Both the position numbers and the translations under genes were made by a program. From positions 124,001-188,000 of the forward strand of contig NZ_QUDR01000003.1 in assembly GCF_003477605.1 (NCBI RefSeq): 64,000 nucleotides of DNA, given 5' to 3'. Below, piece by piece: positions 34,714 to 44,100 of the stretch; the stretch's first letter is position 1; each line of letters opens with the position of its first letter. Source of the stretch: Clostridium sp. AF37-5 (lineage in GTDB: Bacteria > Bacillota > Clostridia > Lachnospirales > Lachnospiraceae). The notes under the pieces were generated by a model. That model was not told the DNA's origin. It made no database searches and saw nothing but the letters and a program-made list of their open reading frames with translations.

Positions 34714-36099
34714 TTATTCAATAAAGTCATCATCATTTAAATACGTTGGGTCCACAACAATATGGTCATACGCAGACAAACCATTTACTGTATGGTCTGA
34801 AACAATGGAGTACTCCTTGTTTTTATATAAAACCTCAATTGGACGGAACTGGCAGTATCCCTGGTTCACATAATACACACCTGATAATTCTCCTGTTTCA
34901 TGTACCCGGTACTGCTCTGAATCACCAAATTTTGTAATGAGAATATCCCCATCCGATAAAGTGTTTTTTCCTACATAATAGTTATCGCCAACCAACAAAG
35001 ACGATTTTAATGAGACAAATTCATGGCCTGCTTTATTATTTGGATCGGATGTTTTTCTGGTGACTCCAATCCCATCATCTCCATTTACGGCATATTTTTT
35101 CGGAACAAGATAATAATTCTTTTTTAATACGGAACTGTTTGGAATTTTCAGTCCGGACGCCGATTTTAAGTTAAATTCAATCTGCAAAAAGCGGTCGTTA
35201 ATATAGCGTTCCATATAACGGGACGTACTAAGCGTAGCAAAATGTGTGCCATCTTTATCCCACAATTTTACCTGAGCATTAAAAGAAATATCATCCTTTG
35301 TAATGGTTACACGGACACTTGTTTTGTCCTTTAATTCCTGATAGTAACTGTCATCTAATTTTACAACAATTGACCAATCATTACTTGTAACCAGCTTATA
35401 AACCGGTGAGCCGGCTGCGACGCTTCCCTCTTTCTGCATCTGTTTTCTTGCTACACTTCCATATTGGTCAAATAATTTCTTTGTAATGTCTTCTTCTTTT
35501 GTTGTCTCGTAACCATCCATCGAGTAAGCAATGATTCCACTTTTTTTTGCCATAACTTTAGTAAAACTGTCCGCTTTTCCGGAAGATGCCATCGCTTTTT
35601 TTAAATCACTGTATAAATTTCCCTGATTCAAGTCCATCAGTACATTTTCTGCATCGTAGTGGAGTTTTGTCACCTCGCTGTAATTGGCATTGTGGAAAGA
35701 ACTGTAAAAGCTGGCAATCACTTCCCGCATTTTTGAAATATTTTCCGAGTTGTCTTTTTTGCTTCGGATTTGTTCGAGCATTTTACTCACTTCTCCACTG
35801 GTATCTTCGGTGTATGCCACATCTCCCTTTCCAATCCGGCTTCCTTCCGAAAGATAATAATTAATATATGCCGATTCTTCCGAATTCACAATTTCTTCCG
35901 CACGCATTACAAAACCATACAATGGCGCATCATCTGAAATATCCGTTGTGTTCACTTCATAAATTGAAATATGTTCTTTTGCAAAATATCCCCATGCCAG
36001 CACAACAATATAAACAACAATCAAAAGCAGAAGGAAAAAGGCCAGACTGGATTGTGGCCGAAATCTTTTTTTTATTGAAACTACCTTTCTTTTTCCCAT
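34714..36099 (-). CDS. HlyD-like membrane-anchored periplasmic-adaptor-type protein
   Basis: The 461-residue protein has a basic N-terminus, one membrane segment (about 18-40), and an extracellular part with a barrel-sandwich-like start (residues 50-90), a helical section (95-180) and later beta-rich segments such as GSVAAGSPVYKLVTSNDWSIVVKLDD. This is the layout of HlyD-type adaptors; Lachnospiraceae and other Clostridia carry such a gene just upstream of yggS-sepF. No transporter gene is adjacent. Its role in division is inferred only from position. Confidence 0.75.
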   Translation of the reverse strand: MGKRKVVSIKKRFRPQSSLAFFLLLLIVVYIVVLAWGYFAKEHISIYEVNTTDISDDAPLYGFVMRAEEIVNSEESAYINYYLSEGSRIGKGDVAYTEDTSGEVSKMLEQIRSKKDNSENISKMREVIASFYSSFHNANYSEVTKLHYDAENVLMDLNQGNLYSDLKKAMASSGKADSFTKVMAKKSGIIAYSMDGYETTKEEDITKKLFDQYGSVARKQMQKEGSVAAGSPVYKLVTSNDWSIVVKLDDSYYQELKDKTSVRVTITKDDISFNAQVKLWDKDGTHFATLSTSRYMERYINDRFLQIEFNLKSASGLKIPNSSVLKKNYYLVPKKYAVNGDDGIGVTRKTSDPNNKAGHEFVSLKSSLLVGDNYYVGKNTLSDGDILITKFGDSEQYRVHETGELSGVYYVNQGYCQFRPIEVLYKNKEYSIVSDHTVNGLSAYDHIVVDPTYLNDDDFIE

Positions 36100-36198
36100 G
36101 ATTGTCTTCCTTCCCTGACATTGTTCTTATTTTTCACTCAAATGAATAGTGTTTCTCAATTTCGGTATACTATCTAACAAAGGAGGTAGTATACAAAA

Positions 36199-36393
36199 AT
36201 GAAAGCAATAGACTATATTGTCCTGGTACTTGTTATTATCGGTGCCATCAACTGGGGCTTAGTCGGTTTTTTCGGACTGGACTTAGTTGCCTTTTTATTT
36301 GGTTCAATGTCCGTATTGTCACGCATTATTTATGCCGTAATTGGTATCTGCGGACTTTATGCCATCAGTTTCTGTGGGCGAATTAACAATTAA
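36199..36393 (+). CDS. DUF378 small membrane protein
   Basis: The 64-residue protein has two hydrophobic segments and the DUF378 signature YIVLVLVIIGAINWGLVGFFG followed by LVAFLFG and RIIYAVIGICGLY. Its function is unknown. AAAGGAGGT gives a strong ribosome site; a TATACT at 36166-36171 may be the -10 but the -35 is poor. It is the only + strand gene in the 28-53 kb stretch, divergent from the HlyD-like gene. Confidence 0.85.
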   Translation: MKAIDYIVLVLVIIGAINWGLVGFFGLDLVAFLFGSMSVLSRIIYAVIGICGLYAISFCGRINN

Positions 36394-36398
36394 GTAAA

Positions 36399-36420
36399 CG
36401 AGTAGGGGATCTCCTACTCG
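36399..36420. terminator. Hairpin between convergent DUF378 and mgsA
   Basis: A near-perfect 22-base palindrome (CGAGTAGG arms around GGATCT) lies between two convergent stop codons. T tracts are poor on both sides, so termination is likely but not certain. Confidence 0.55.
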
Positions 36421-36432
36421 ATACATATAAAA

Positions 36433-36831
36433 TCACATACGAACCAGATTACGCCAGTCTAAGTCGCCACGCTCTAATGCTTTTACTAACAATTCCGCTG
36501 TAGCAACATTGGTAGCCAGAGGAATGTTGTGAATATCACACAGACGAAACACATTATTTACATCCGGTTCATGGACTTTCTGTGTCAATGGGTCACGCAG
36601 AAAAATAACTAAATCCAGTTCATTATTTTCAATCTGCACCCCAAGCTGTTTTTCTCCACCTAAATGTCCGGCAAGATACTTGTGAATGGAAAGGTTTGTT
36701 ACCTCTTCAACAAGTCGTCCTGTCGTACCGGTGGCATAAATTTCATGTTTGCTCAAAATCCCACGATAAGCAATACAAAAATTCTGCATCAGAATTTTTT
36801 TTGCATCGTGCGCAATTAGGGCAATATTCAT
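36433..36831 (-). CDS. mgsA: Methylglyoxal synthase, Clostridia-type
   Basis: MgsA converts dihydroxyacetone phosphate to methylglyoxal and phosphate. The 132 residues include IALIAHDAKK (His8, Asp9), the phosphate loop ATGTTG and ATNVATAELL. At the position of the catalytic base Asp71 of the E. coli enzyme (GGDQQ), the sequence reads LGGEKQ, with Glu60. The acid is kept, but the longer side chain is notable; I think GGEK is seen in other clostridial members. It ends the radC-mre-min-rodA cluster. Confidence 0.9.
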   Translation of the reverse strand: MNIALIAHDAKKILMQNFCIAYRGILSKHEIYATGTTGRLVEEVTNLSIHKYLAGHLGGEKQLGVQIENNELDLVIFLRDPLTQKVHEPDVNNVFRLCDIHNIPLATNVATAELLVKALERGDLDWRNLVRM

Positions 36832-36855
36832 AACTACATCCCTTCTTTCTCTGAA

Positions 36856-38013
36856 TTAAAAATCTAGGCTGCTGCTTCCTCGATTCGGTTGTATCCCTAC
36901 GTTTAGCAAAATACCAATTGCCATCATATTACTAATAAGAGACGTGAGTCCATTACTTAAAAACGGCAATGGAAGTCCGGTATTTGGCAGCAATGATGTT
37001 GCCACACCGATATTAAAAAATGTCTGAAAACAAAACATAGCGCCAATTCCCACAGCAATCATCATTCCCATATAATCTCTCGCATTTTTTGCTGCCAGAA
37101 AACATTTGATAATAATAATGGATAACAGAGCTAAAACTACCATACATCCAATAAAACCAAACTCTTCGCTGATTGGTGTCCAGATAAAATCACTTTCTCT
37201 TACATCAACGCTGGTATAGTTTCGCGCCGTTGTGCTGCCATCCAAAAGTTTTCCATACAATTTTCCGGATGCAATGGAAAGAACCGAGTTGTTCTGCTGG
37301 TACATAACACCAAGACTCTCTTTTTCCGGGTGCAGCCATCCGGTAATGCGGGCCAACTGATAGCCACGCAGAAGTTTTTGATTTGGCTGTAAAATATACC
37401 AGAACAAAACACCAACCGCCGGAACTACAACGGCAGCAACCGGTGCCAATATTTTATGACCAATTCCTGAAGATGCTAACATCATAATGAGAATAACAAT
37501 CATAACAACACTGGATGATAAATCCGTTTGTATTAAAATAAATACAGTTGGTACAAAGGTAATCAAAGAGGCAAGGAAAAAATTCTTATACGTAGATAAA
37601 TTTTCTTTTCTCTTTGAAAAAAAGGTGGCAAGTGCCAATATTAACGTAATTTTACATACTTCCGATGGCTGAAAAGTAAATACTTTGAAATCAAGCCAGC
37701 GGTAAGAATTCGTATCCAACTCAACGCCTAATGGCGTCAATCTGGTTGCCATAGCCATAAGGGTCGTAACAATGTATATAATTGGAATATACATACATAA
37801 ATCATGGTAATCAATAATGGAAAAAATACCTATGATAACTATACCCATAACAACTCCGACCAACTGTCTTTTTAAGGAAATGTCAGAATTGACTATGGAA
37901 ATGACATATGAACTTATAAATGTCAAAATAAGCACAACGGCAATCAGAAAAATATCATAATTTTTCCAGTTGTACCGCTTAATCTGCAACCATTTCATAA
38001 CGCGTTCCCGCAT
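36856..38013 (-). CDS. rodA: Peptidoglycan polymerase RodA (SEDS family)
   Basis: SEDS proteins polymerise glycan strands with a partner class B PBP. The 385-residue protein has about ten membrane segments and the SEDS motifs FQPSEVCKITLILALA, LIQTDLSSSVVMI, SDFIWTPISEEFGFIG and TGLPLPFLSNGLTSLI. PBP2 is encoded four genes upstream in the same run, which supports RodA over FtsW or SpoVE. AAGGTGG is 6 bases before ATG 38013. Confidence 0.93.
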   Translation of the reverse strand: MRERVMKWLQIKRYNWKNYDIFLIAVVLILTFISSYVISIVNSDISLKRQLVGVVMGIVIIGIFSIIDYHDLCMYIPIIYIVTTLMAMATRLTPLGVELDTNSYRWLDFKVFTFQPSEVCKITLILALATFFSKRKENLSTYKNFFLASLITFVPTVFILIQTDLSSSVVMIVILIMMLASSGIGHKILAPVAAVVVPAVGVLFWYILQPNQKLLRGYQLARITGWLHPEKESLGVMYQQNNSVLSIASGKLYGKLLDGSTTARNYTSVDVRESDFIWTPISEEFGFIGCMVVLALLSIIIIKCFLAAKNARDYMGMMIAVGIGAMFCFQTFFNIGVATSLLPNTGLPLPFLSNGLTSLISNMMAIGILLNVGIQPNRGSSSLDF

Positions 38014-38039
38014 GATTTACCACCTTACCAATCCTTAAT

Positions 38040-38315
38040 TTATTTCTTTGTCTGTTTCATGTCTTTAATCGGAATATTAGCAAAAAGTGCCGGCACCATA
38101 CCATTGGAGCCTTCCGATTCAGTCTGCTCAATCTTGATATCCAGCCCGTCTAAATCAATTTCTACATATTTCGACAAAACATGGATAATATCATTTTTTA
38201 TCTGCTCCATAATGTCCGGCGAACAGTTTGCACGGTCCGATACCAAAACCATCTTCAAACGGTCTTTTGCTACATTACTGGAGGATTTTTTTCTAAAAAA
38301 ATCTGCAAATCCCAT
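38040..38315 (-). CDS. minE: Cell division topological specificity factor MinE
   Basis: MinE stimulates the MinD ATPase and restricts MinC-MinD to the poles. The 91 residues show the N-terminal membrane and MinD-contact helix (GFADFFRKKSSSNVAKDRLKMVLVSDR) and the C-terminal topological domain (MEQIKNDIIHVLSKYVEIDLDGLDIKIEQ). AAGGAG precedes the ATG. It lies between minD and rodA. Bacillus lacks MinE and relies on DivIVA; this genome has both. Confidence 0.96.
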   Translation of the reverse strand: MGFADFFRKKSSSNVAKDRLKMVLVSDRANCSPDIMEQIKNDIIHVLSKYVEIDLDGLDIKIEQTESEGSNGMVPALFANIPIKDMKQTKK

Positions 38316-38329
38316 TACGATTCATCTCC

Positions 38330-39118
38330 TTAGCTTTTGAATTTGTTTTTAATTTTTGAGAAAAGACCATTTTTCTGGAATAAATCCAACAATGGAACAT
38401 CCTCTCCCATGATTCTGTGACATATGTTTTCGTATGCCTGACCGGCAAGCGATTTGTTACCTACAAGCGGTTCACCCTGATTTGTCGAAACGACAATATT
38501 CTCATCATCCGGGACAACACCAAGCAAATCCACAGCAAGAATCTCTACAACATCATCACTCGACATCATATCTCCACGCTTTACCATATCGGCACGAAGG
38601 CGGTTTACAACGAGTTCAGTCTTTCCGATTTCGTTTGCTTCCAGCAATCCGATAATACGGTCTGCATCACGCACAGCCGATACTTCCGGTGTTGTTACTA
38701 CAATTGCACGGTCAGCTCCGGCAATCGCATTTTTAAATCCCTGTTCGATTCCGGCAGGGCAGTCGAGCAATATGTAATCAAACTCTTCTTTTAATTCATT
38801 GGTCAGTTTTTCCATCTGCTCCGGTGTAACTGCTGTCTTATCTCTGGTCTGGGCAGAAGGCAGCAAATAAAGTGTCGGATATCGTTTATCCTTAATCAAC
38901 GCCTGTTTGATTCGGCAGTTTCCTTCAATTACATCCACAAGATTGTATACAATACGGTTTTCAAGTCCCATAACAACATCCAGATTACGCAATCCGATAT
39001 CTGTATCAATCAGTACTACTTTTTTTCCTTCTTTTGCTAATCCTGTTCCTACATTGGCAGTTGTCGTTGTTTTACCAACGCCTCCCTTACCCGATGTAAT
39101 CACAATAACTTCACTCAT
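38330..39118 (-). CDS. minD: Septum site-determining ATPase MinD
   Basis: MinD is the membrane-bound ParA-type ATPase that recruits MinC. The 262 residues begin SEVIVITSGKGGVGKTTTTAN (deviant Walker A with the signature lysine), include IDTDIGLRNLDVVMGLENR, DCPAGIEQGFKNAI, and end in the amphipathic membrane helix LFQKNGLFSKIKNKFKS. ATG 39118 is preferred because AAAGGAGAG lies just before it and is upstream of no other usable start. Confidence 0.97.
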   Translation of the reverse strand: MSEVIVITSGKGGVGKTTTTANVGTGLAKEGKKVVLIDTDIGLRNLDVVMGLENRIVYNLVDVIEGNCRIKQALIKDKRYPTLYLLPSAQTRDKTAVTPEQMEKLTNELKEEFDYILLDCPAGIEQGFKNAIAGADRAIVVTTPEVSAVRDADRIIGLLEANEIGKTELVVNRLRADMVKRGDMMSSDDVVEILAVDLLGVVPDDENIVVSTNQGEPLVGNKSLAGQAYENICHRIMGEDVPLLDLFQKNGLFSKIKNKFKS

Positions 39119-39160
39119 AAATTTCTCTCCTTTCACCATAACAATGGCTTATATCAATAT

Positions 39161-39826
39161 TCAAACATCAATTTCTGTCAACGTCTGTCTTGACAAAGTA
39201 TCAATGTATATTGCTCCATCTTGCAAATAGGCAATCTGCGGCTCTGCCGGTGTTTCCTGTTTTTCGTCAGAGGAACGGGCGATTACATCGCTGATTCGTA
39301 TCTGCATCGGATTCATTTTCAATGCAACAATAAACGCATTTTCTTTTCCGGCAGCTCCGGCATACACTGTTCCATACAGACTTCCTAACACAATTACATT
39401 TCCTGTCGATACAACTTGTGCACCTACATTAATGTCGCCTAAAATCACAACACTGGTTTCAAACTCCATCACCTGTCCGGAACGAAGATTTCCTTTGAAA
39501 AATTGACCGGAATTTGCATTCATTGCCATCAGTTTTTCATTCAGTGTCTGATTGAACAATTCTTCTCTCTGCTTGTCCTCATCAATCAGACACACGACTT
39601 GTAATTTTGAATTTTCCTTGATGCATTCCAGTAAAATAGCTTCCTGTTCCTCAGTTAATTTTCTTCCGTCAAAGGAAACGGCAACCTGAGCCTCACCAAG
39701 AAAATCCGAACTTTCCTTGAATTTTTTTTCGACTTCTTCTAAAATCTCCGGAAAAGGAAGCGCATCATCCAAAACAATGCGTATTCCTGATTTATTTCCT
39801 TTAATTACAACAGGTGCTTTTTTCAT
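39161..39826 (-). CDS. minC: Septum site-determining protein MinC
   Basis: MinC inhibits FtsZ assembly away from midcell. The 221 residues have an N-terminal FtsZ-interacting domain and a C-terminal beta-helix dimer domain from about 115 (GNLRSGQVMEFETSVVILGDINVGAQVVSTGNVIVLGSLYG), containing the MinD-contact RSGQ motif. It lies between PBP2 and minD. Confidence 0.95.
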   Translation of the reverse strand: MKKAPVVIKGNKSGIRIVLDDALPFPEILEEVEKKFKESSDFLGEAQVAVSFDGRKLTEEQEAILLECIKENSKLQVVCLIDEDKQREELFNQTLNEKLMAMNANSGQFFKGNLRSGQVMEFETSVVILGDINVGAQVVSTGNVIVLGSLYGTVYAGAAGKENAFIVALKMNPMQIRISDVIARSSDEKQETPAEPQIAYLQDGAIYIDTLSRQTLTEIDV

Positions 39827-39838
39827 ATTTCCAACTCC

Positions 39839-42691
39839 TTAATCCGTTTGTCTTGTTCCGCCCATTGCCGGACTCGAAACTTTTCCATCCATCAGTTTCT
39901 TACGTGAACTCTTATCATAATAATACTGATATACTTTGCTCGCAAGTTCTGCGGCATTGGAAGAAGAAAATCCGTTTGGAATTACTACCGTAATTGAAAT
40001 TTCCGGATTCTCATAAGGTGCAAAACTAACAAATAATGCATGGTTTGGCTCGTTGTTTGTAATCTGAGCCGTACCGGTTTTTCCGGCAACCGTAACATTT
40101 ACATTGTTAAACAGTGACTTAATGCTGCCCGCCTGTACTACATTTTTCATGCCGGTTTTAATTGCCGTTAAAGTTGACGACTGGAAATTCAATTTATTGC
40201 GGACATTTGATGATTTCTTATCCTGTGTTTTTGATTTAGCATCTTTGATTTTCTGAATCAGAGTTAAATCAAAGCAGGTTCCACCATTCGCAATTGTTGT
40301 GACATAACGGGACATCTGAACCGGTGTGTAACTGTGGGAGCCCTGTCCAATTGCAGAACGAACAACATCGACATCGGAAAACGTTGGTTCCGCTTCCGGC
40401 AGTTCAATGCCGGATTTTTCCGTTAAACCGTATTTATCTGCATACTTTTTCAGTTTGCTCAAACCTTTTTCATTATCCACTAATGTATTGTGTCCATTTC
40501 CTAATCGATAACCCATTTCATAGAAGAAATAGTTACAGGAATGCTGGATTGCCTGTGAAACATTAATATTACCATGCGAATAAGTACTCCAGCATTTTGG
40601 CCAAGGCTTATTAATTTTATTAAACTGTACACCGTCATGGATACGAGTATAAGGATTAATAATGCCCTCTTCCAATGCGGTTGTGGCAGTCACCATCTTA
40701 AATGTCGAACCGGGAGCTGCCTTTTGCTGGGTCGCACGGTTCAAAAGTGGCGACGCACTGCTTGTACTGATTTTGGCATAATAATCGGCATCAACTGAAT
40801 TTGCAAATTTATTATTATCATAACTTGGATAAGACGTTAATGCCTTCACTTTTCCGGTCTTTACATCTGTTACAATAACGGCACAAGAACATGGTGTAAG
40901 TCCTAAATCTCCTGCTGAAATTTCAAGCGATCGGATTTTCGATTTCAAAAAACTGTATGGGGAAATCATTCCTGCCTGTAATTTCTGATAGGTAGAAGTT
41001 TTCTTTTTTAACACCTTCTGGTCATACAACAAAAGGCAAATCTCTCTGCCGGACAAAACACCGGAATCTACCATCGAGTGATACACTTTCTTATCAAACT
41101 TCGAATCATCCTGGATTTCATCGACAATATAAGAAACTAATTTCTGGAAGACTTCTTCCGAAGAATAGTAGTTATTGTCAATTTCCAGATTATCTAAATT
41201 AATCCAGTTGTTTTTGATTCCATAAACTAACAGCTGACTCAAACTTATTTTATTATTTACATACTTATTGTACATCGTATCTGTTGTGTCCATCGTAGAC
41301 GTATTTAGTATCTGATTGGTTTTCAACATACTGAAAATGTAATCCAGATAGCCATCCGTTGTTTCCGACAACTGTTTTCCATTCTTTTGATTATTGACAC
41401 GAAGTTCTTTTTTTACGCGGTTAATAGCGCTCTTTTTCGTGCGGGAAAATGTCTGGTACACCGATTTTTCCAAGGATGTCGCATTACTTGTATTGAAATG
41501 TGACACATCAACAATGCTATTTTGAATAATTGCATCGTAAACATCGTAAATAGAAATCAAAATACCTTTAGCATCTTTCCCTTTTGTACCATGCCCCTTC
41601 CCATTGATTAATTTGGAAGTAATAATACCGGCAATCTGTTTTTCTGCCAGACGATAAGTTGCTTCCTGCAAATCGGAATCAATCGTCAGATAAATATCTT
41701 TTCCGGCTACCGCATCCTTTGTTTTCTGCGAACTTACTACACGCGATGTACTGTCAATAACAAGTGTTTCGGAACCTTTTTTCCCTTTTAATTCATCTTC
41801 ATATTCTTTTTCGATCCCGGTTTTACCAATCTGGTCTGCCGATGTGTATTCCGTATTCGGATCACTTTCTTTCATTTCCGCTAGCGTTTCGGAAGAAATC
41901 AATCCCGTATAGCCAATAATATGAGAGAAATATTTGCTGTCTTTATAGACACGGTTCATTTCGGTGGTAACTTCAACGCCAGGTAAATCAGCAGAATTTT
42001 CCTTAATGGCAGCCACTGTTTTATCCGAAACATTAGAACTTAATGTAATCGGATCATATTTTGAATATGTGTTCATCAATAACGCATAGCGCACCGTCAT
42101 AATTGGCAGTGCCTCTGCATCCGTATACGTTTCGTCTTTATCAAAGAAATGAATGGTATTTACCTTATCTTCAGTGCGAATATAACGAAACAGTTCTTCT
42201 GCTGTCATATCTTTTTGCTTTTGCGTCAGCTCATGGATAGATTTACAAAAGAAAATCTCTCTTTTAAAACGAAGCTGTGCCGCCTGATTTGCCGTGTATT
42301 TAAATTTCCCATTTTTATTCATGCTGATTGGGAAATCCAAATCTAAAGAATCCCCATGTTTCTCAATCAGAGTGATACACTTCTCAATCATTGTGTTTTT
42401 TTCATGATTTGTTTTCAAATCTCCGGAATCTTCTATCGTTATAGAATAACTCTGCTCATTGGTAACTAAAAGTTTGCCATTACAGTCATAAATTTTACCG
42501 CGGGCACTCTTAATAGTTTTAATTTTCTGTTTTTGCAGAGAGGCTTCTCTGTCATAGGTTTCACCTTTCACAATCTGAAGATAAAACATGCGTCCGACAA
42601 GTATACTAAAAAGCAGTATATAGGTTGTCACCAGGGCGAAAAATCTTGATTTTACCACATTTTTCAGCATATCCAGTATACCGTTAAACAT
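39839..42691 (-). CDS. mrdA: Class B penicillin-binding protein 2, with large insertion
   Basis: PBP2 crosslinks peptidoglycan during elongation with RodA. The 950 residues show a short cytoplasmic tail, one membrane segment (about 18-40), the PBP dimerisation region (to about 340) and the transpeptidase with SxxK at Ser662 (PGSTFK), SCN at 718-720 and KTG at 871-873. About 245 residues (357-600) are inserted between the dimerisation region and the usual domain start CAVIVTDVKTGKVKALTSYPS; they look helical, rich in Lys/Asn/Ser and without a recognised motif. It lies between mreD and minC. Confidence 0.93.
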   Translation of the reverse strand: MFNGILDMLKNVVKSRFFALVTTYILLFSILVGRMFYLQIVKGETYDREASLQKQKIKTIKSARGKIYDCNGKLLVTNEQSYSITIEDSGDLKTNHEKNTMIEKCITLIEKHGDSLDLDFPISMNKNGKFKYTANQAAQLRFKREIFFCKSIHELTQKQKDMTAEELFRYIRTEDKVNTIHFFDKDETYTDAEALPIMTVRYALLMNTYSKYDPITLSSNVSDKTVAAIKENSADLPGVEVTTEMNRVYKDSKYFSHIIGYTGLISSETLAEMKESDPNTEYTSADQIGKTGIEKEYEDELKGKKGSETLVIDSTSRVVSSQKTKDAVAGKDIYLTIDSDLQEATYRLAEKQIAGIITSKLINGKGHGTKGKDAKGILISIYDVYDAIIQNSIVDVSHFNTSNATSLEKSVYQTFSRTKKSAINRVKKELRVNNQKNGKQLSETTDGYLDYIFSMLKTNQILNTSTMDTTDTMYNKYVNNKISLSQLLVYGIKNNWINLDNLEIDNNYYSSEEVFQKLVSYIVDEIQDDSKFDKKVYHSMVDSGVLSGREICLLLYDQKVLKKKTSTYQKLQAGMISPYSFLKSKIRSLEISAGDLGLTPCSCAVIVTDVKTGKVKALTSYPSYDNNKFANSVDADYYAKISTSSASPLLNRATQQKAAPGSTFKMVTATTALEEGIINPYTRIHDGVQFNKINKPWPKCWSTYSHGNINVSQAIQHSCNYFFYEMGYRLGNGHNTLVDNEKGLSKLKKYADKYGLTEKSGIELPEAEPTFSDVDVVRSAIGQGSHSYTPVQMSRYVTTIANGGTCFDLTLIQKIKDAKSKTQDKKSSNVRNKLNFQSSTLTAIKTGMKNVVQAGSIKSLFNNVNVTVAGKTGTAQITNNEPNHALFVSFAPYENPEISITVVIPNGFSSSNAAELASKVYQYYYDKSSRKKLMDGKVSSPAMGGTRQTD

Positions 42692-42694
42692 CTG

Positions 42695-43201
42695 CTAAAT
42701 CTCCTTTCTTTTTCTTTCCTTTGGCTTTTCCAAATGAGCTGCCAGTTCAAACAAAAGAACTCCTGCCAGTGTTGTATAAAGTATTTCCGGCAGAAACTTA
42801 TGAATAAAATAAAAGCCCAAGTGCAGTCTGCCACGCATTAAAAATTCGGTAATATAATAGTAAAAGCAATACACAAAGTCGCTGGAGGCAATTAAAACAA
42901 CCGGAAGAATCAGGCTGTCTGTAAAATAGATTTTTTTACAAAAGCCGACAACAAAACCAATTGTCATAAAAATAAATGCATATAATCCAATTACGCTTCC
43001 ATACAGGCAGTCTAGCAGCAAGCCTGAAAAAAAACCAATTACCAGTCCGGAAGTACGACCACGCAGATAACCGTATGTGATTGTCAGTACCAATAAAAGA
43101 TTTGGAACCGCACCTGCTAACTTTATGGATTGAAATACGGTTGTCTGGAGCAAAAATGCTGCCAATATCATCACAACCGGCAAAATACGTTTTTTAATCA
43201 T
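42695..43201 (-). CDS. mreD: Rod shape-determining protein MreD
   Basis: MreD is the small polytopic partner of MreC in the elongasome. The 168-residue protein has about five membrane segments and the family patterns VPNLLLVLTITYGYLRGRTSGLVIGFFSGLLLDC. It overlaps the mreC end by eight bases and is followed four bases later by PBP2. Confidence 0.92.
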   Translation of the reverse strand: MIKKRILPVVMILAAFLLQTTVFQSIKLAGAVPNLLLVLTITYGYLRGRTSGLVIGFFSGLLLDCLYGSVIGLYAFIFMTIGFVVGFCKKIYFTDSLILPVVLIASSDFVYCFYYYITEFLMRGRLHLGFYFIHKFLPEILYTTLAGVLLFELAAHLEKPKERKRKEI

Positions 43202-44069
43202 AATTCTTTATGTCCTTAATTTCTGAGTTGTCCTTAAGCTGCGTAATCACCAGTACATTTTCCAGCTGGTCAAAATTAACCGAAGGAATTAAATGCGCTG
43301 TCTTTGTCTGAGAAGACGGGTCACTTACAATGTCCTTGACATATCCAACAGACAATCCCTGTAAAAATTTATCACTGACGTGTGAAGTAACCACCTCGTC
43401 ACCATCTTTAATCTTTGCCGTGTTGCTTATCATCTCAATGTCAATGTACCCTTTGTAAATACTCTCCATATTTCCTTTAACAATACAGGTTTCCCCGGTA
43501 TCCTGAAACATTGCACTTACATTACTCTTATCATCAATGATGGCACGTACCTTTGCATACGACTCACCAACTTCAGAAACAATGCCAACCAAACCATTGC
43601 CGGCAATTACGTTCATATCAACCTGAATACCATCTTTCTTTCCTTTGTCAATCGTAAATACATGGAACCAGTTGTTACCATCGCGGCTGATAACACGCGC
43701 AGCCACTTTCGGATAATCCGGATATACCTTGTCCAATTTATACAATTCTCTGTAATTATCCAGTTCTGCATTTTCACGGGCGAGAATTTTATTATTATAA
43801 CTTAAGTCATTTAACTTTTCCTGCAATTCCTTATTCTCTGCTAACAGGGTTTCTTTTGAAGTAAGTAAATCTGCTTTATCCGAAAGGTATTTACCAACGG
43901 AATTAATCCCCTTCTGCATTGGTGTCACCACATTCCCAACAAATGCTTTCACACCGGCAAACCGGTCTGTAAACTTAAACGAGAGAAGCACTAACAGTAC
44001 ACACAAAACCGAGAGACATATATATAATATTTTGGGATGAATCCATTTATTTTTCCTTCTCTTTTTCAC
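43194..44069 (-). CDS. mreC: Rod shape-determining protein MreC
   Basis: MreC links cytoplasmic MreB to the extracellular synthases. The 291 residues have one membrane segment (about 11-30), a coiled coil (about 70-110) and the two-lobed beta domain with VAARVISRDGNNWFHVFTIDKGKKDGI and GNGLVGIVSEVG. The start is GTG at 44069, preceded by AGGAGGTG. A further coding-frame ATG is not near. Confidence 0.95.
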   Translation of the reverse strand: MKKRRKNKWIHPKILYICLSVLCVLLVLLSFKFTDRFAGVKAFVGNVVTPMQKGINSVGKYLSDKADLLTSKETLLAENKELQEKLNDLSYNNKILARENAELDNYRELYKLDKVYPDYPKVAARVISRDGNNWFHVFTIDKGKKDGIQVDMNVIAGNGLVGIVSEVGESYAKVRAIIDDKSNVSAMFQDTGETCIVKGNMESIYKGYIDIEMISNTAKIKDGDEVVTSHVSDKFLQGLSVGYVKDIVSDPSSQTKTAHLIPSVNFDQLENVLVITQLKDNSEIKDIKNYD

Positions 44070-44100
44070 ACAAACACCTCCGCTTTGTTTTCGGAAAAAA

